The position numbers and the translations under genes are program-made. Below are positions 61,470 to 64,000 of a DNA stretch of 64,000 nt, piece by piece. The notes below the pieces were generated by a model, which was given only the letters and a program-made list of their open reading frames with translations, ran no database searches and had not been told where the DNA came from. The stretch is from assembly GCF_000069185.1 (NCBI RefSeq), contig NC_010397.1, positions 2,418,001-2,482,000 of the forward strand, read 5' to 3'. Source of the stretch: Mycobacteroides abscessus ATCC 19977. GTDB taxonomy: Bacteria; Actinomycetota; Actinomycetes; Mycobacteriales; Mycobacteriaceae. Each line of letters begins with the position of its first letter. Within the stretch, counting starts at the first letter, position 1.

Positions 61470-62210
61470 CTACTTCGATTTCGTGGCGCCCGCCGCCATC
61501 CTGTCCACGATGGCCTTGACGGCGGGGGCGGCATTTCCGCGTTGGCAGATCATGGCCATGAAGAGCACATTGTCGATCGCGCGCGCCTCCGCCATACAGC
61601 GCCATCCCGAGGGGTTACCGTCGACAATTTCGTCGAGCACCCAGCGTGTGTGATCCTCTGACGCATCCCGCACGGACGCCCGCCAGGTCGCCGTATCGAT
61701 TTTCAGGTCCTCACCCGAGCAGGTGCGGCTGTCGGCGGCGAATTCCTTGGCGTAGGTTGCCGTGGCGTCATCGCGCGATGGATAAAGCAGTACACGTTGG
61801 GTGATCAAGTGGGAGAAGGAGTCCTTGGTCTCCTGATACCAAACGTTCCGATAGGTCGTCCATTTGTCACCGATGTCGATGGTCAACGGCACCATCAGGG
61901 CCCGGCACGACTCTTTACCCTCGACCGTCGCGGACGAGGGGTTCGAGGCTTTCCCCTCGTAGTCGAGGGTGGAACCGACCAGTTCGGCGACGTCATTCTT
62001 CGGGACGATGAGCGAGTTGGCGGTGTCGGGACTGATCGGGTCGACCGTGGAGGTCGTCGATGCCGCGGATGGGCCCGATGCTCCCGATGTCGCCGACGGC
62101 CCCGACGACGCCGGACCCTTCTGGCCGCCGCCGAACAGCGAACAGCCCGTCAGGACAACCGCCACACATGCCACGATCGCGGCCTTCCGAAATACCGATG
62201 CGCTCATCAT
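61470..62210 (-). CDS. Lipoprotein with PknH-like sensor domain (paralogue 3)
   Basis: A 246-residue lipoprotein with signal peptide and lipobox VVLTGC, then a Ser/Ala-rich tether (SSGPSATSGASGPSAASTTS). The domain contains ESCRALMVPLTIDIGDKWTT, YRNVWYQETKDSFSHLITQR, RTCSGEDL, GWRCMAEARAIDNVLFMAMI and CQRGN, matching the spacing of Cys in the other three. AAAGGA lies 6 nt before ATG 62210; ATG 62207 is the next codon. It ends 99 nt before the start of paralogue 2, so the cluster may contain internal promoters. Confidence 0.84.
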   Translation of the reverse strand: MMSASVFRKAAIVACVAVVLTGCSLFGGGQKGPASSGPSATSGASGPSAASTTSTVDPISPDTANSLIVPKNDVAELVGSTLDYEGKASNPSSATVEGKESCRALMVPLTIDIGDKWTTYRNVWYQETKDSFSHLITQRVLLYPSRDDATATYAKEFAADSRTCSGEDLKIDTATWRASVRDASEDHTRWVLDEIVDGNPSGWRCMAEARAIDNVLFMAMICQRGNAAPAVKAIVDRMAAGATKSK

Positions 62211-62221
62211 GGCCGGTCCTT

Positions 62222-62977
62222 TCACTGCGGGATCCATGCGGCGATCCGGTCGGTAATAGTCGTCACGCCCGGCACACCATCGCCGTACTGGCACAGGTAC
62301 GCCCCGAAGAGCACGTTGTTCTTGTTGCGGAAGTCAAAGAAGCAGCGCCAGGGTGTGCGCTGGAGCGCCTGGAGTTGGGTCCATTTGGCCGTGTTGTCGG
62401 AGATCTCCGCGATATTGCTGATGGTCCACTTCTGGTCTTGTTTGGTGATCTCAGCGCCCACGCACGTCTTCGCCGCGGACTTGGGGAACGCATGGACGAA
62501 GGCTGTCGCCGCCTCCTCGCGGGTGGGGTAGAGAACCGCTACCTGACTCACGATGTACGCGGTCCGGTCCTTGGTCTCGCGATAGTAATTCCACCGGTAG
62601 GTGGTCCATTCCGATCCCAGTTGACTGGCAGTTGGAATGTCCAGCGCCGCGCAGTCGGGCGCGCCACCGATCTGATCGGTCGGCGGCGATGAATCGTTGT
62701 TGTCGTACTCCAGCGTGGTGCCGAGAATCTTGCCGACATCAGCACGTGAGCCCAAGATCGATTCGATCTTGTCCGGCGTCACCACCAGCGGTGGCGGGGC
62801 GGGCGCCTTGGTGGTGGTGGGGACGGATGGGGGCGCCGAGGTGCCGGCTGTCATCGGCATCTCCGCGGTAGTGGTGGACGGCGCCGCCACCGGCTTGATT
62901 CCTTCGCTGGGTTGAGTGCACCCCGCCATCAGCACCGCGGTCGTGACCGCACACCCCAACGTCATTCCATACCGCAT
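62222..62977 (-). CDS. Lipoprotein with PknH-like sensor domain (paralogue 4)
   Basis: A 251-residue lipoprotein. The signal MRYGMTLGCAVTTAVLMAGC gives the lipidation Cys; a Pro/Thr tether follows; the domain has PDCAALDIPTASQLGSEWTT, YRWNYYRETKDRTAYIVSQV, KTCVGAE, PWRCFFDFRNKNNVLFGAYL and CQYGDG. GGAGGG lies 6 nt before ATG 62977. It is the first gene of the minus-strand cluster and is divergent from ureA across 148 nt. It and paralogue 2 are the most alike pair. The next gene (paralogue 3) begins 11 nt after its stop, so they form one operon. Confidence 0.84.
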   Translation of the reverse strand: MRYGMTLGCAVTTAVLMAGCTQPSEGIKPVAAPSTTTAEMPMTAGTSAPPSVPTTTKAPAPPPLVVTPDKIESILGSRADVGKILGTTLEYDNNDSSPPTDQIGGAPDCAALDIPTASQLGSEWTTYRWNYYRETKDRTAYIVSQVAVLYPTREEAATAFVHAFPKSAAKTCVGAEITKQDQKWTISNIAEISDNTAKWTQLQALQRTPWRCFFDFRNKNNVLFGAYLCQYGDGVPGVTTITDRIAAWIPQ

Positions 62978-63125
62978 GTGCACCCTCCTGATCGACTCCA
63001 TACACACCGCGAGCTCGGGAAGATTCTTGCATCCACGATCTTGGCCGCGTCGCGAAACCTCATCACCGCCTGTGCGGCGTCTGTGAGAGTGCCGGGCCGC
63101 CCGGATCGTGGCAGGATCGCCCCTT

Positions 63126-63428
63126 ATGCGATTGACCCCGCACGAGCAGGAACGGCTGCTCATCTCCTATGCGGCGGAATTGGCGCGGCGGCGCCGATCC
63201 CGAGGCCTACTGCTCAACCACCCCGAAGCCATCGCGATCATCACCGATCATCTGCTGGAGGGTGCGCGCGATGGCCGTACCGTCGCGGAGCTGATGGTCA
63301 GCGGCCGTGAGGTGCTCGGACGTGACGATGTCATGGACGGCGTGCCCGAGATGATCCCGGATGTTCAGGTGGAGGCCACCTTTCCCGACGGCACCAAACT
63401 CGTCACCGTGCATCACCCGATCGGATGA
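63126..63428 (+). CDS. ureA: Urease gamma subunit
   Basis: A 100-residue subunit of nickel urease, exactly the usual length. [60 protein letters not shown] and [20 protein letters not shown] cover the whole family fold. ATG 63126 is used; a frame from 63108 adds six residues. The ureB ATG overlaps its stop by 4 nt, so ureA-ureB-ureC are translated together. In M. tuberculosis the operon starts directly after the thioesterase gene, while here four lipoprotein genes intervene. Confidence 0.96.
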   Translation: MRLTPHEQERLLISYAAELARRRRSRGLLLNHPEAIAIITDHLLEGARDGRTVAELMVSGREVLGRDDVMDGVPEMIPDVQVEATFPDGTKLVTVHHPIG

Positions 63429-63757
63429 GCCAGATGATTCCCGGCGAATACCTGTTCGCATCCGACGATATCGAGCTCAACGCGGGTGCGATCGTCATCG
63501 AACTCGAGGTCGTGAACACCGGCGACCGCCCGGTCCAGGTGGGCAGTCATGTGCACTTCCCGCAATCCAATCCGGCGCTCGACTTTGACCGCGCGGCCGC
63601 CCACGGTCATCGGCTCCACATTCCGGCGGGCACCGCGGTGCGCTTTGAACCCGGTGTCGCACAACGCGTTGAGCTGGTGCCCTTGCGCGGTCGCCGCGAG
63701 GTGCACGGGCTGACCCTGGACGCACCCGGGCAGCTCGATGGCGGTGATCCGACGTGA
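63425..63757 (+). CDS. ureB: Urease beta subunit
   Basis: A 110-residue urease beta subunit. [20 protein letters not shown] starts the conserved part, and [20 protein letters not shown] and [20 protein letters not shown] are family signatures. ATG 63425 overlaps the ureA stop; ATG 63434 would begin exactly at MIPGEY and is the alternative. Its stop overlaps the ureC GTG. The subunit is part of the (alpha-beta-gamma)3 enzyme that splits urea to ammonia and carbamate. Confidence 0.95.
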   Translation: MSQMIPGEYLFASDDIELNAGAIVIELEVVNTGDRPVQVGSHVHFPQSNPALDFDRAAAHGHRLHIPAGTAVRFEPGVAQRVELVPLRGRREVHGLTLDAPGQLDGGDPT

Positions 63758-64000
63758 CCAGGCTGACGCGGGAGCATTACGCGAAGCTTTACGGCCCGAC
63801 GACAGGCGATCGCATCCGCCTGGCCGATACCGATCTGATCATCGAGATCACCGAAGACCGTTGCGGCGGACCTGGTTTGGCCGGTGAGGAGGCGGTCTTC
63901 GGTGGAGGCAAGGTGTTACGGGAGTCGATGGGGCAGAGCCGCCTCACCCGTGCCGGCGGCGCTCCGGATACCGTTATCACCGGTGCGATCATCATCGACC
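63754..64000 (+). CDS. ureC: Urease alpha subunit, cut by the window end
   Basis: The first 82 codons of the catalytic subunit. GTG 63754 overlaps the ureB stop, and the frame runs open to the last base: [20 protein letters not shown], then [17 protein letters not shown] and [13 protein letters not shown] are the standard N-terminus of UreC. The nickel ligands and the carbamylated Lys lie further on, outside the window. There is no stop or frameshift in the visible part. Confidence 0.95.
   Translation, partial: MTRLTREHYAKLYGPTTGDRIRLADTDLIIEITEDRCGGPGLAGEEAVFGGGKVLRESMGQSRLTRAGGAPDTVITGAIIID

Overview
The window is high-GC actinobacterial DNA. Its two outer blocks follow the gene order of Mycobacterium tuberculosis closely. 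Several features point to a rapidly growing mycobacterium, probably the Mycobacteroides abscessus-chelonae group: a streptomycin-phosphotransferase-like gene, a lectin-LysM gene, mycobacterial lipoproteins and an MrsI-like small RNA. The species guess rests on recalled gene content, not on a database search.

Left core block (1-10.9 kb, all +). The order is steA (cut by the window edge), mctB, pyrG, a Nudix ADP-ribose hydrolase, xerD, a ParA ATPase, scpA, scpB, rluB, cmk and der. It corresponds to Rv1697-Rv1713 without the insertion-element genes of that species. Most neighbours overlap by 4-8 nt or are a few bases apart, and together they serve cell division, copper handling, nucleotide synthesis, chromosome segregation and ribosome assembly.

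Accessory block (10.9-35.0 kb). First come a lectin-LysM protein and a DUF222/HNH protein. Next is a tRNA-Pro(GGG) whose 3' half is repeated 6.9 kb downstream, bracketing a small integrase-less island. The island holds two paralogous copies of a convergent pair of unknown membrane proteins, plus an LpqH-like lipoprotein. After the island come a TetR/ferredoxin-reductase locus, an FMN-binding protein, an AlkD-like repair protein, an aminoglycoside phosphotransferase, a leaderless ArsR-SRPBCC operon, a VOC protein with a KstD-like flavoprotein, two UbiB/ABC1 kinases around a TetR gene, an SRPBCC protein, an acyl-CoA dehydrogenase and a GNAT acetyltransferase. TACATAC/GTATGTA operator-like sites suggest one TetR regulon from 28.4 to 34.1 kb.

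Right core block (35.0-59.7 kb). It follows Rv1821-Rv1847: secA2, pgsA2, two DUF881 proteins around a small basic protein, gcvH, garA, a MerR regulator, a BFN nuclease-like protein, resR/mcdR, a tandem glycine riboswitch and gcvP. On the minus strand follow a VWA-like protein, glcB, two CBS-domain transporters, guaB1, gnd1, an M56 peptidase and blaI. Beyond blaI are an IdeR-box gene, an IdeR-box small RNA matching MrsI by position, and a thioesterase. The themes are glycine, glyoxylate and TCA control (gcvH, gcvP, garA, glcB), accessory secretion and iron sparing.

Right end (59.8-64.0 kb). Four consecutive paralogous lipoproteins with PknH-like sensor domains lie on the minus strand. They diverge from the urease operon ureA-ureB-ureC, which is cut by the window end.
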